Positions 1 to 13,484 of a stretch of DNA of 64,000 bases are shown here, piece by piece; position 1 is the first letter of the stretch, and each line of letters starts with the position of its first letter. The position numbers were made by a program, and so were the translations under genes. The stretch spans positions 3,906,001 through 3,970,000 of the forward strand of contig OY744464.1 of assembly GCA_963556145.1 (NCBI GenBank), in the 5' to 3' direction. Below the pieces are notes generated by a model. It ran no database searches, was not told the DNA's origin, and was given only the letters and a program-made list of their open reading frames with translations. Source of the stretch: Hygrocybe punicea. Its lineage: Eukaryota > Basidiomycota > Agaricomycetes > Agaricales > Hygrophoraceae.

Positions 1-3000
1 CGCAATATAAGTCTTTTTTGTGACGGAAGTACTTTTAGGGGGCGTCGAAATTCTTGGCAATGTTGGGAATGATTGTCTTGGAGCGCGCGCCCAAGTAGAA
101 GTGGAGACTGAAGTGGATGGCCGTGAGGGAGTAAACACAGAGCGTGAATATGGAGGACCATCCGAACATGTGGGAGAACCACATCTTTTGGTCTGGCCAG
201 TCTGGGCTCGAGGAATAGACGGTCGCCTGGATGGTGTCTGAATTGAGGACGTCGCCGAAGACAAGCTGGTCGTGCGCTGCCGCGATGCATACGTTGAACT
301 AACCAACGAAGATTTAGAGAAGTTGATTGGTCCAGATGTCGAACGATGACTGGATATGGTAGACATTCGGCTCGATGATCGGCTGTGCAGATCTGCTGAT
401 CCAGAGAACATTCGTGTTGAATTCGGGTTCGGATGAGAAGGAACCAGAAATCGTTGATTCGATGGTCGTACCGAAAGATTGGAATAACCATTCCTCTTCT
501 TGACAACAGGAAGGCTGCCAACACTGCTGTTACGGCCAGAGCTATTTTTACCAGAGCTTATCGCGCTGGCTGGTCGAGATTTATTCCCATGAATGCGGTC
601 GTTACCCATGTCTTCCAATTCACTCCATGTTTGGAGAATGCGCTTCCGCTCCGCCACGGCCCGAGGGTCATCGGCGACAGCTGCGAACTGAGTCGACATG
701 TTGTTAATGACGGTTTTCGTGAACAACAGGCGAGCAGACAACTGCTCTTCTGGGGATAAATTCGCTTGGGTGACATGAGTAGACGATGACAGTTCCATAG
801 GCGGAGCAGGGAAACTATCAATGTGCTCCAGGACATCGCTGAGGGCCGTGTCGCAACTATGGATAGCTTCCGACAGTTTGGAAAGCTTGTGTATTCGAAG
901 CATCATTTGAGCGGATGCCTCAACTTCTACTCTGAGAGATCTAAGTTCCGTGTCCACGGAGGGATCATCAACAGACGATGGTAGGCGATTGACATCCTCC
1001 GAAAGTGCCGAAAAGTCTACCTCCATTTGCCTCGCTCGTTCTTGACTTGGGAGATGAGCAGACGAAGAGGATGGCAACCGTGAAACCTCGTTGATATTCA
1101 CGGAGCGCAAGCGCTTCCTCAACTCCAGGATGAGAGCTTGCAGACCGGTTATTTCTTCTGTTTTCGTGTTTTTGTGAAGGGTTATAGATGGAGCCACACG
1201 CAACCCAAATACATCTGGGATCTCAGGTGAGTCTACAGTCACATGTTTATGTCAGGCAGCACCAACCTTCTCCCAGTTCACCAAGCATGATGCCCTTCAA
1301 GCTAGCGGCAGATGGTTTCTTGTGGCGTTGAGCTTTGGCCTTTGACTTGGCACCGGCTTCTTCACTGGAACGAATCTTTCTTGCTTGGTTTTCCACTTCC
1401 TTGCGCTCTCGGACCAGTTTTGGATATTCTAGCTCTTTTGCCGCTTGCTGCTGTTTATCTGTGTGTGAGCAGCGTCCCTCTGCTGGACACACCTCTTCGT
1501 CACGCAACTGTTCCACCACCTCCGATTGTACTTGCTCTTGCTTTTTCAGCTGAGCCATTTCTTCTGCATGAGATTGGCACTCCTCTGCCATACATGCCTC
1601 TTCTGCCTGCAACCTTACCCCTTTCTCTCGCTGATGGGTTGCCCGCCTCGAAGTGTCTTCTTCAACTTCCTGACGTTCTTTTTCCATGCGTGCTTCCTCT
1701 GCCACCAACTGCTCCGTTACCTGTTTCGATCTTTCTGTTTCTTCCGCTACCTGACGTGCTTTCTCGGCTTGAGGTTCGCGTTCTTTTTCCAAGCGAGCTT
1801 GTTCTGCACGCAGCTTCTCCTCTACCTCCCGATGTTCTTGCTCAATTCTCGACGTCTGTGCTTCTGCCAATTCATGACGCTCCTGCTCTGCTTGTACTCG
1901 GTATTCTTCCGTCAAACGCAACTGTTCTGCAGGCGCTGTGTCCTCCCACCGAAGCCTTTCCCGCTCTCCTTCTTCCGCTGCCAGGTGTTCCTTCCGAACT
2001 TGTTGTTCCTCGGCGAAACGGGCTTCTTCGGCCCGTACTTTCTCTGCTGCCTCTATCTGTTCTTGTTCTAGTCTCGACCTTTCCGCCTCCGCGACAACCC
2101 GACGTTCTTGCTCTGCTTGCATTCTGTGCTCCAAAGAGATGCGCTCCTCTTCTAGTTGCCGAGCCACGAGACGTTGTGCCTCTGAGATTTGATTCCTGAC
2201 TATCTCGACATCCGTGCTCCATGAACTGAACTTGAGCTCGGCGTCATTGACGGCTCTGACTCGGGCGAGGTATATGACCTCATACACTGCGGAGTCACGA
2301 GAACCAGGCGTGGCGTCCATGCGGCGGAGGAGATCTCGGATAGGAGAAAACGACCTCGCTACCTGTGCCCGACGTAATTGTGTGGAATCCTCAAAGTCTT
2401 TCGACAATGACCGAAGCGGCTCCATCACATTGTCCCGCTCCATGACAGTAGATAGAGAACTCCTGTGAGCAATGAGTTCCCGGGCAGCAATGTTGATATC
2501 ATCGACAATAAAGGCGAGGGAATTATCCACATCTTTAGCCAAACAAGCCAAACGAAGATGATTCCCCTTCTGGTCGAGACTTTGCAACGCGCCAGACAGG
2601 GTCATAGCAAACGAATTTGTGTCGCTGCGAACAGCGTCGTCAAGAGCAGAGAGGTCAAATGGCAGTTCGATCGGGACCTGTTGCAGTGTAACACCCAGTT
2701 TAAGGTCCTGGGAAGAGAATCGTCTCTTCACGAAACTTCCTTTGTTTGAGATAGGCACATGGCGTTGGGAAACGAAAGGAACTCGTTGTGATAAGCCGTC
2801 AATGAAACCTTGAACTATGTCACGAATATCTTGTGCATTGGTCTTCAAATCAAGTTCCAGGCCGGATAGTTTCTGGGATACGCCTCGAGGGAGAAGAACC
2901 TGTTGTATGGCAGAGTCAAACTGTATTCTCGAGTCTTCGATGCGAATTTGGAGTTCTTCAGACTCGCTTCGAATGCTACTCATTACCTCCGCTTGTTTCT

Positions 3001-5262
3001 GGACAGCTTCAAGAAGCCGAGTCATCTGCCGAACGCTCTCTAATAAGCCCGTCAATCCCTTGAAGCTCTGCACTAGCCATTCGGTTAACGAAGCCTCTAA
3101 CGATGACGACATCAATGATAGTGGTGCTTCGATGTCTCGCAAGAGCCTTCCATGAATACAGTCTAGTTGCTTCGTCAGATCCTCCGGTGCCGTAGGGGGC
3201 AGTTGAAAGGTAGTAGGGCTCTCGGGTGTTAAAGGAGTTCCGCTACGGCCGGACTGTTGTCTCCATCTCTGAGTTTCCATTGTCTCACCAAGCTGTCGTC
3301 GGATACCTTCCAATTCTTTGAGACCATTCCCCATAAGAGACCAGATGTTCCGAGCATTTTGCAAACGGTTAACCCGAGCAGTGATATCATTTTTGGCATT
3401 CTGAGCTCTCTCCTGCAACGAAGTCAAACGTTGGATCTCGGACGCAGCGTGAATTTTGAATGCGGAGTCGATACCTGGACGGTCCAAAGCCAAGAAGGCT
3501 GGATGAGAACTTCGTAGCAATTGACTTGCTTTATCGCTTGTTCTGTCTAACTCGTCGACAATAGACGGCAGTAATGCCATAAAGATGGAGTGACCGGCGG
3601 GTTCAAGACATGCCTCGGATGTAAGGCTTGGAGGTGTCCCATCACCATGGCTGACAATCACTCCATTCTCGAGACGATCTATGATTGTCATGAGCGTCGT
3701 GGACAAGCCGTCTGCATCTTGGGAAATGGTCTCTACGCGTCGAACAGCATCATATGTCCCACGATAATCCTTGGCTAAATCCTCTACCATGCTTGCAATG
3801 CCTTTTGCGGTCGCAATCTCTGACGATAGGATCTCGGCAAGGACAGTATTCGAATCTTGCTGATCGGGGAAGAGATGGTGAGATGGAAAAGGGAAACTGT
3901 TTATTGACGAAATTGGATTGCTTCTAAGTTGCAGCCTTTTCACCAATCCGTCAGCACGAGTGACGAATGCAGTACTTTGGCGAGCTGTGGGGTGATGAAG
4001 CCTGGCAGTCTCGATCTCTTCGAGAAGACTTTGAGCGGCAAGTTGGTCCTTCATTGTTTCGATGTATATTTCATCAGCCCTATGGATTAAGGGGTCTGGT
4101 TAGATCAACGGAAGGACCAGTAAGAAAAGAGATATCACTTTCTCCACTGCATAACTACATTCATAACAAACTTATCGATATTCTCCATGTCGTTTATACC
4201 TTGGTCCTCGAGTTTGTCTTGCTCATCCAGCAGCTCTTCCGGCACCGGCGTACGACTATTGTCTATCAGCTTGTCAAGTGCCTTCCCAGCTGCAGATATC
4301 TTTCCGTGCCTGAGTGAAGTCACGCGGCCAACGAACTGCGCCGCATCTCTCGACAATAGTTCCGCTAGCTTGAAGCGGGCACTGCGAGATAATGAGGAGG
4401 GTGTGGAGAACGACGACGACGACGTAGATGCCATAGAAGGCCCACGGTGAGAGGGACCTTCTGTTTTGAACATGTCATAAACGGAAGGTGACCATCTTGC
4501 CCGTGTAGTGAGGAAGGACTGAAGATCTGAAATAATATTGCGGCGATCTGCCCAAGCTGCAACTCGTTGATCCTCCCACGCCAGCCTCACACCAAGGAGT
4601 TCCAAATTTTCCGACCGGTCCCGTAATAGATGTAAGAGCTTGTCGAGGTCATAGATAGTTGTCAGCGTCAATTCAATCAAGTCGGTGTCTTCCGGAGACA
4701 AGTTTCGTTGGGTAGCAGCTTCACGAGATCATGTTCAAACCAACATTCGGCAACAATCATTTCACGCACCTTTGGTGAGCTTCTTAAGCTTCTTGAGCTC
4801 ACCAGAATCAAATGTCTCGGTCTCTTTCTCTATTGTATCGTGTTCAACAAGCCATTTCTGCAGTTCCGCATGTGTGGGTAGTCCAGGAACCTCTTCACAC
4901 GAATCTCTTATGGCATCCAGGCCGACGAACGCCTCTATGGGAGGCATTTTCTCCAAGAGCTATAAAGAAACAAATAAATGTTCGGACATAATCCACAATA
5001 AAAACATGGAATGCCTAGATCTATTAATTACCTTGATCTTTTCCTCGATCCAAGCCTTCCTCTCGCTGAATTTCTGGAGTTCAATGACTTCGTGCGACTC
5101 CAAAGCTTGCTCCTCCCCTTCCTGACGGAAATTAGGATCTTCTGGGGAAGGGGGAAGGGGTGTGGTTGATTCGAGTTGACAATCCGATGTATCTTGTGCG
5201 ACAAGTTGACCTGATGGCCCCGCACTGCTCGACAAGGGTGCTGTTAGTTGCTGAAAAGACAT
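1..5262 (-). CDS. KAR9/GAS2-like spectrin and coiled-coil cytoskeletal protein, C-terminus cut by window edge
   Basis: Large gene read from 5262 leftwards and still open at base 1. Exons fit 5262-5032, 4959-4770, 4718-4139, 4079-1282 and 1232 to the edge; all phases agree and give over 1,670 residues. The start, MSFQQLTAP, follows an upstream region with no better ATG. Residues about 130-330 hold helical segments (DLDKLLHLLRDRSENLELLG, then AWEDQRVAAW) that resemble fungal KAR9/spectrin-like N-termini. A long helical stretch follows, then about 300 residues of charged coiled coil (AEQERR, RAEEARFAEEQ), another helical block ending DPRAVAERKRILQTWSELE, and a basic Ser/Arg/Pro-rich tail (SSGRNSS, TPSRRPSIPRA). 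Known families with this layout link microtubules or actin to other structures. The part that would hold a GAR/GAS2 or EB1-binding module may lie outside the window, so KAR9-like versus GAS2-like is undecided. Confidence 0.7.
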
Positions 5263-5535
5263 TTCGAAGTTCGTGCCCGTAAGAAATGTAGATTCAGTGA
5301 TGCATAAGCGATCAAAAACCAATATTCAACATGGCCGGAGGAGTGGGGGATACAATTTACTTAGCAACGAGGCATATTCGTGGGGCCGACTTGGAAGCAG
5401 ACGCTTAGTCAGCATTCGCTCAGGAACGAACGTAGTGACAGTTCTTGATTGACTTGCGGAATGTTGGCAGTCTAGTCAACATAAGCAACGGCACTCCAAT
5501 CACCCCGAAGTTTCTGTTCTTACACGTTACCAGAT

Positions 5536-6205
5536 CTATCTTTTCTCGGTAAACAAGGCCGCCTACACTTGTCAATCCAACATTTGGCACCTTGGACGAT
5601 CAATCACTCACTTGTGACAAGTCCTGCATCTTCAGCGAGAGCGACCTCAATCGTTCTATGCCACGCTGATCTCTGCCCTTCGTTGACAGCCCTTGTTTGA
5701 GTTCCATCTCATGCATAAAAGCCGCAATATCTGCCAGTGATGTTCCCAGTTCATGCAATACGGTGATTTGTGCTCTGTCGAGGGTGTTAGTGCTGGAGGG
5801 CGGCGGGGTTTGCGGGAATGGCAATCACCGTGTATGTTGTCTTTCATCGAGGAGCTTCTCTAGAACATGGCGTAAACTGTTATCGGAAGCTTTGCGGGCG
5901 TTATGTTCTTGTTCTGATTGCAGGTGTAACCTATCCGTTTCCTTCTTCATCTCCTCGAGCGATACTCGAATGCGAGCTTCCCTCATGTTTGCGCTCTCCG
6001 CTAATGCATTCTTGGTTTCAAGCTGAGATCTCATTGCAACGCGCCTAACATCGTCAAGCTTCCTTTGGAGCGAGGATAACTGTCTCCTTGTCGCAAGATA
6101 TGGGAGTACAGAGAAAGGCAAGAGAACAGCAGTCAACAGGACGACAGTTAGGACAGCTTGTGGCCGTCTTCGGCCAGTATTAGCGCTGGTCTCTTCAGTG
6201 GCCAT
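5536..6205 (-). CDS. Small membrane-anchored coiled-coil protein, unknown function
   Basis: Three exons (6205-5829, 5774-5612, 5562-5536) give 188 residues starting MATEETSANTGRRRP. A basic stretch is followed by one hydrophobic segment at about residues 15-38 (AVLTVVLLTAVLLPFSVLPYL), which looks like a signal anchor or single membrane helix. The rest is charged and helical (RRQLSSLQRKLDDVRR, then LHLQSEQEHNARK), likely coiled coil. The first intron has a textbook CACTAAC branch site before CGACAG. I do not recognise the family. It lies in tandem 273 bp upstream of the KAR9/GAS2-like gene, but nothing else links the two. The TTG-initiated extension to 6211 was not used because an ATG is available at 6205. 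Confidence 0.7.
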
Positions 6206-6385
6206 GGTCAAAACATAAGCTGGTACTGGCTTGACATAAATAAGACATATAAGTAGTCTTTTTCGGCAATATTGATCACTTTACAATTTGCACCGTCGAA
6301 ATGTGCGAACTATGTATGCTATGACATCCAGAGACAAAAAGATAATTTGCTTTTCAGTAAAATAAGAAAATAAAAGGGCGAGACA

Positions 6386-8964
6386 CTATCCGAATATTTG
6401 CCACCACTTGCGTTTAGGTTTCGGTGGTTTCAACGGGACTGGGGACATGATAGAGGTTCTTGAGAAAAGGGAACGTTTCCCGACTTCAACCTTCTTATCC
6501 GGAAGTCTGAGAGGAAGGTCTTGATTAGCAGCGGCGGTCATGCCGAAAGCGATATTAACAGCGTACTCGTCAACGTGCACAATGTAGTCCTTGTCTTTCC
6601 TGAGTGCTGCCAAGGCCAGAGTGATTTCACGTTGGTATGTCAAACGGAGGTTGTTCGGTACTTTGATTTTCCGTCTCCAAATTGCCATACTATTACCACT
6701 CTTGGAGGGCAAGAATACGAACACAATAACCTGCACGGCAGGATCATAAAAAGCTACCGATTCTTGCAGTATCCGATCCCTTGTTGGCTGAAGTTGATCA
6801 AACGTTAGCCAGTCGAACGAAGGTTCATTCGCAGATTTGTCCGGCCGAAAATCTGCATTGGAAACTAGCGCACCGCGTTCCCTAGATTGCAAAAACTTGT
6901 GCAACTAGCATAAAAGATTTAGTTTATCATTCACATAATGCGCACGAATGCCATTGGCTCAGAAGCAGAAATACATACGCCAAAGCCTCCCAAGTTGTAC
7001 GACACCGCCTGGATCCAACTCAACAACGAGGCGACTCGCTCATCTTTATCCGACGGAAACATCCAATGAATTCGGTCCTTTGCCAATCGTGCTTTGCCGA
7101 ACAGAGCTTGCTTCACAGGTTCTAGAGCCGCGCCTTTCGACTCCGAGAAACGTACGTCCGCGTAATCATTCATTGTGTTCTGCGTTGGGCCTCGATGGAA
7201 TGCGTGAGCAAGTGGAAGGGATGAATAGGCATGCGCCATAGTCTTCGAAGGCATGCTATACTTCGGTCCAGGCGGGCCGGGGGCTTTTTTTTTTGGCGAA
7301 AAGTGAACTCGACGATTCCATGGATCATCATCGTCCTGTCCACTCTGCATATTGTTGCCCCAGTCGTTTCCTCCGTCATGTCCACTGTTTCCCCAGTCGT
7401 TTCCGCTATTGTCCCAATCGTTTCCGCTGTTGCCCCAGTCGTTTCCACTGTTGCCCCAGTCATTTCCGCTGTTGCCCCAGTCATTTCCGCTATTTCCCCA
7501 GTCGTTTCCACTGGTTTGCCAATCGTTCCCGTCGCCCTTCCAATCGTTCCCGTCGTCTTTCCAGTCGTTTCCATCGTTTCCCCAGTCATTTTCATCGTTT
7601 CTCCAACTCCCCCAGCCGTCGGTCGACCGCCCTCGGCTGCGTCCACGATGGTCCTGATGATTTTGTTCCTGCTGCTGTTTACTCTTCTTCCCCTTCTTCC
7701 CCGCCTTTGGCTGTTCTGGGTCCGAGTGCTTTTTTTGAGGGCGGTCGCCGTGCTCCACGTATCCACGTTTCGAAATGCTGTTATACAAAGCATGTTCGCT
7801 TTGCTGGGTGTGCCCACCTTTTGCAGGAGCGTTATACCAGGCTTGTTCGCTTTGCTGGGTGTGACCACCTTTCGCGGGAACGCTATACCAAGCTGGTTCA
7901 CTCTTCTTGGTGTGTTCAGCTTTGGCATGCGCATTATTCCATGTTTGTTCGCTCTTTTGCGTGTGCCCCCCTGTCGCATTGCCTTTGCTCCAAGCCCGGT
8001 CGCTTTGTGGGGTATATCCCCAAGTAGCATATGCATGGTCCGAACCATGTTGCTGAGCACTATAACTCTGATTGGGCTGGTTAAGCAATGAGCGCAAAAT
8101 TTGTGAGCGCTGCTGCGGAGACAGGATGTTCCTGGACCCAACAGAGCTGGGCGGTGCGGTAACAGTTACCTTGGCTAACTTCTTGGCTTCCTCACCCCAG
8201 GACATCCATCCAGACTTGGCGGGTAGAGCTACTTCAGCTGGTCGGGAAGGGGCCGCTGGTTCCCAAAACGCACTGGTTTGGCCCAACGCTGTATCCTCCT
8301 GGTCGTTTTCCCACTCGCCTTCGGTGACTCCCCACTGGCTGCTTTCCCCCTGACCTCCTTCCCACTCATCATATTCTCCACCTGTTTCCTCCCAATTGTT
8401 ACCATCTTTATCTGCACCGTCAACTCCCCACAAACTACCATCACCATCGCCATCACCCCTCCCACCCTCATTTCTGCCTCCACCACCATCGCCCCATGAA
8501 ACACTACCTTTCACCTCGCCCTTCTCTGAACTGCCTTTGCCTCCTCCTTTGTTGCCTTTTGAATTTTTTTCCGCACCAAATTTTCCCGCAGTAATAGCGG
8601 CAGCAAGAGTAGCATGATACTCTGCTTGGGTTGATTTAGCTTTCGAGGCCCCGCCGCTCCCATAATTCGATGTAGTCTCCTCAGGCTTGTTATTCTGGCG
8701 TTCTTGGCTGCCCTTCTCTGCCTCAACCACACCTGCCCCCCAATCATCGGGCGAAAGACCATCTGAATGATGCGATTAGCAATATTTTACTTTGATACCA
8801 GTTGATAAACCTCGTTCCCAATATGATCGTCGATGCTCGAGACAAGAATCGAACTCACTGACGCCCACAAACCCGTCTTCCTGTTCCTCTGTGACTTCGG
8901 GTAGGACTTTGATGGCTGTTTCTGCTTGGACAGACTGCTGCTTCTGCTTTCCTTTTTTCGCCAT
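6386..8964 (-). CDS. Gly/Asn/Trp-rich repeat protein with a conserved C-terminal domain (CcmS-related type)
   Basis: Three exons (8964-8811, 8762-6979, 6904-6386) give 818 residues starting MAKKGKQKQQ. The N-terminal two thirds are low complexity: Gly/Asp/Trp-rich blocks, about five degenerate 17-residue units of the GGHTQQSEQAWYNAPAK type (about 7760-8030), and a run of seven-residue NDWGNSG units (about 7350-7600). The last 250 residues are different: ordered, with SYNLGGFG, then VAFYDPAVQVIVFVFLPSK and NSMAIWRRKIKVP, ending in a basic KPPKPKRKWWQIFG tail. That C-terminal part resembles a basidiomycete domain annotated elsewhere as CcmS-related, from memory only. Function is unknown. The splice joins are well supported: the branch GCTAATC precedes exon 2, and exon 3 begins exactly where homology-like sequence resumes. 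Confidence 0.8.
7340..7620 (-). repeat. In-frame 21-bp minisatellite coding NDWGNSG heptads
   Basis: On the minus strand a 21-bp unit (AACGACTGGGGCAACAGCGGA type) recurs about ten times with drift, coding NDWGNSG, NDWDNSG, NDWKGDG, NDWQTSG and similar. The unit is a multiple of three, so copy-number change keeps the reading frame. It also keeps the opposite strand open, which explains the long antisense frames here. Confidence 0.85.
7755..8030 (-). repeat. In-frame 51-bp degenerate repeat coding a 17-residue unit
   Basis: About five consecutive 17-residue units: GYTPQSDRAWSKGNAT, GGHTQKSEQTWNNAHAK, AEHTKKSEPAWYSVPAK, GGHTQQSEQAWYNAPAK and GGHTQQSEHALYNSISK. Conserved positions are HT, SE/D, and W or Y around the ninth to twelfth residues. 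The two central copies are nearly identical in DNA, which suggests recent duplication. Confidence 0.8.
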
Positions 8965-9371
8965 ACGAATGTGTTATGAAAGTTTTGTAGCAGGAACAGA
9001 CTGTAGAATTGCTGTGTCTTGCCAGTTGAACGATGGGAGATGAACGGGAACGGGCGCTACGGTTGAACAGGTACCACTGGATAGTTAGTTTTCGGCAATC
9101 CTAGCAGGCCGGTGCAGAGGTCCGGTAGAAGCAGACTATCTTCGAATGGTAAACAGCACGAGGCATATCTGAAGCAGCTGTTATCAGCGGGTGATGTTCC
9201 AAACAAGGCTGAGGGTGAGAAACTAAGGAACCCTAACCCAACCTTCTGGTTCCTGTGGCTCATGGAACATGGCGAACTATCACAACGAGACTTGGCTCCA
9301 AGTCTAACCGCAGGAATCCAAGTATCACTGTTCTCAAACTAGTGGATGGGACAATCAAAATCACCATATAA
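8965..9371. other. Intergenic region
   Basis: Lies between the start of the CcmS-related-type gene and the stop of LYS12, both on the minus strand. It should hold the promoter of the former and the 3' end of the latter. I see no coding potential or repeat beyond short unsupported frames. Confidence 0.6.
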
Positions 9372-11019
<1,648 letters not shown>

Positions 11020-11146
11020 ATTCCCGTGCAGGAAACGGACTTCGGAAATAGTAGGACAACCGTGACCCGAATTGGTCACAATGTATATCACGTGACCTCC
11101 TTCAGCGCGTTTTTCATTTTTGCTGATCCTTCGGAACTCATTCATT
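11020..11146. promoter_or_regulatory. Shared promoter between LYS12 and CDT2
   Basis: 127 bp between divergent start codons. It contains CAGCGCGTTTTTC at about 11103-11115, whose reverse complement carries ACGCG, like half of an MCB/E2F-type element. Assignment to CDT2 control is inference only. Confidence 0.4.
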
Positions 11147-12934
11147 ATGATTCCTACACCAGGCCCACCTCGTTCTGCTCTTGTTAATTGCACGAACGTC
11201 TATCCAGGAGCAATACCAGCATCGGCAGAGAGAAAGATCAAGCGACTATCTAGTGCGCCGGATGGCCGGCTTAAAAAACGTTTGAAGCTCGTTCTCGAGG
11301 ACGATGAGTCCCAGGTGTCTAGTTCTTGCTACGAAAGCGATAGCGACATGGAAATGGAGGACATCGCGTTGATCAAGGCCAGACAGCGAAAGAGTAATGT
11401 TTTTTATACCATGAGTACCCTGGCCATGGGGAGACCGAGCGGGTTGAGACCCTCGCGTGCGTTCATCCTATAAATATTGCGATTGCATCTGAAATGTCGG
11501 ATTTCCCGCTTCCAAGTGACGACCCGACCAATCTTGCAATCATTCGTCTCGTCCCATAGATCAGACTCGTACAAATGTCCATCCATAGATGCTGATTCGT
11601 ATTTGTCACCTCCATATGCTTGTTCATATACATATGGTAAGTCATTGTTGCCCCGTCAATCTTCAATCCTAACTGTTCAATCCTAACAGGCGCAAAACGA
11701 GGTGGTATACCCCTTCTTGCAGTAGCCACAGAACAAGGATCCGTCCAGATTCTCAACACATCCAAAAGGAAGGATTGGGAATTTGGTGAGTGAAATGTTC
11801 GCCTGTTGAACCTGCTGCTTAGTTTCCCACTTGTAGAACCACCACGAACAATCTTCCGTTCACACTTCAACGGCATCTTCGACATAAAATGGAACCCTTC
11901 AGATGGCCTTCTCGCCACATGTTCCGGCGACCAAGCCACACGTATCTCCTGCCCCACAACTGCTACCGTACTCAGTGATCTTCGAGGTCACACTAGCACA
12001 GTAAAGTCTGTTGCGTGGGATCCAACTCACGTTGATCTTTTGAGTACTGGGGGGAGGGACGGGTCCCTTTGTATTTGGGATTTGAGAGTCGGGAAACGGG
12101 GGTCCCCCGGAGATAGCGAGGAAAAGGTTAGGCGAATAAGTCCGATGATGGTCATCGTCGGTGCACACAATAATGGCAAGTTGGGAGGGAGAAGGAGAAA
12201 AAGTATCTCCCTGGTGAAAAGCGTTACAAGTCTAGTTTACCCTGATGGAGAACCATACCGACTCATAAGCAGCGGGTCTTTTGACGGGTAAGAGAAATAA
12301 CGGTCACCTGGAATTCAACTGATGTAGGTTTTATTTCAGCCTCCTGCATTCCTGGGACCTCCGGTTCCCTTCTCCCAGCAAGAAAATGTCTAAAGTCCCG
12401 AAGTCGAAGCAACCGACCCTCATATCCCCCTTTGATCCAACAGTTCTCCATAATTCACGACGCCCGCGCGGTCTCACCAGTCTCACCCTCGGCGCAGGCC
12501 GCACCGCGGGCTTCCTCTTCGCTCTCGGTGCCGACTCGCGTGTGCATACTTATAGCGTTCCAGAACTTGTCCCGCAGAAGAACGAATATACGCACGACGG
12601 AATGCAGACTAATTCGTTTTATGTACGCGTCGCCGCGTCCCCTTGTGGGAACTGGCTGGCAAGCGGTAGCAACGGCACTGGCAGCGTATTTTTGTTTGAC
12701 ATTAGCAATGCATCTCGTCCATCCTGGATGGCTTCGCCGTTTGGATCTGTGGGAGTTCAGTTGAGGGGCCACACTGGTGAGGTGGGGGCAGTGGATTGGG
12801 CGGAAGGTAGTTTGGCGACCTGTGCAGACGACGGCACCGTAAGAGTTTGGAGGCCTGACGTAGATGTATATAGAAGTTGCGTAGACGCACCTGAGGACAA
12901 GAAATGGGAGTGGAGCTGGTCAATGGAGGAGTAG
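11147..12934 (+). CDS. CDT2: WD40 substrate receptor of CRL4 ubiquitin ligase, Cdt2/DTL type
   Basis: Five exons (11147-11456, 11517-11636, 11690-11785, 11837-12287, 12340-12934) keep frame and give 523 residues. After a disordered, acidic N-terminal part come WD repeats: FRSHFNGIFDIKWNPSDGLL, RGHTSTVKSVAWDPTHVDLL, GGRDGSLCIWDLRVG, SGSFDGLLHSWDLRFPSP, and at the end RGHTGEVGAVDWAEGSLAT with DDGTVRVWRPD. Two WDLR boxes match the DWD motif by which such receptors bind DDB1. Cdt2 proteins direct Cdt1, the RNR inhibitor and Set8-type targets to ubiquitylation on PCNA-bound chromatin in S phase. The N-terminal order (RSDSYKCP, then SYLSPPYACSYTYGAKRGG, LLAVATEQGSVQILNT) fits Cdt2 rather than other WD proteins. 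The first intron is the least certain join. Confidence 0.88.
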
Positions 12935-13484
12935 GATAACGAAATCTTTTATCCCGCCATAACTTCGAAAAATCATTTTAGCCTGGTTTCAAAAAGCATC
13001 ACTAAGTAATAAAAATGCCTCATCGGTCTCAGCCAGGTTTAAATATTGCTGCACAATTAATCAGCTGAGGTACGCTGCTCAGCACGGGGGTCCGGGTGGG
13101 GGGAAGTTCCACATATACAACTTGCCAGTGTGGGTTTGGCAGGTGTATCTGTACTCATGTTGCTTCGTGAGCTCGGACAATGCTGACGAGACAAGAGTGC
13201 ACATCACCACGGCTGCATGAGATCACAGAATCACATTTAACAGTCAAATTTGTGCATGTAACCTAGCCGCCGATCTTTATCGTGGATATCACGCTGGCAG
13301 CATTCAAGATATTGGAATCCTTTGTCAGAATTATATAACAATGCAAGGGAAATAGTAGATGCCAGTGGATGGAGCAATGACGGGTACGTCGTGTGTGATG
13401 AAAATGATTGGAAGTGTAGCACGCAATCAGGCGGTCCGTTTACTTCTGCCGAATTGCACTCACCAACCTAGAAGTGCAGGATTG
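12935..13484. other. Intergenic region between convergent genes
   Basis: 550 bp between the stop of CDT2 (plus strand) and the stop of ARL1 (minus strand). AT-rich stretches such as AAGTAATAAAAATG follow CDT2 and may serve 3'-end formation. I see no credible coding exon. Confidence 0.6.

Noticed and set aside
36..420. Apparent membrane-protein frame (VWF-like hydrophobic stretch) on the minus strand with two in-frame stops, looking like a pseudogene
   Set aside because: The neighbouring minus-strand frame is fully open and continues the spectrin-like exon into a Ser/Arg/Pro-rich tail, so the hydrophobic reading is a shifted frame.
1312..2199. 295-residue plus-strand open frame rich in Leu/Pro/Cys
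   Set aside because: It is the antisense shadow of the Glu/Arg coiled coil of the large minus-strand gene; GAR/GAA/CAG-rich codons leave the other strand open. No start context, intron signals or domain.
7231..8091. 286-residue plus-strand open frame with VSAVAPVVSTV-like repeats
   Set aside because: Antisense shadow of the 21-bp and 51-bp minisatellites; the repeat unit length is a multiple of three so all frames stay open. The minus strand has matching splice sites and a conserved C-terminal domain.
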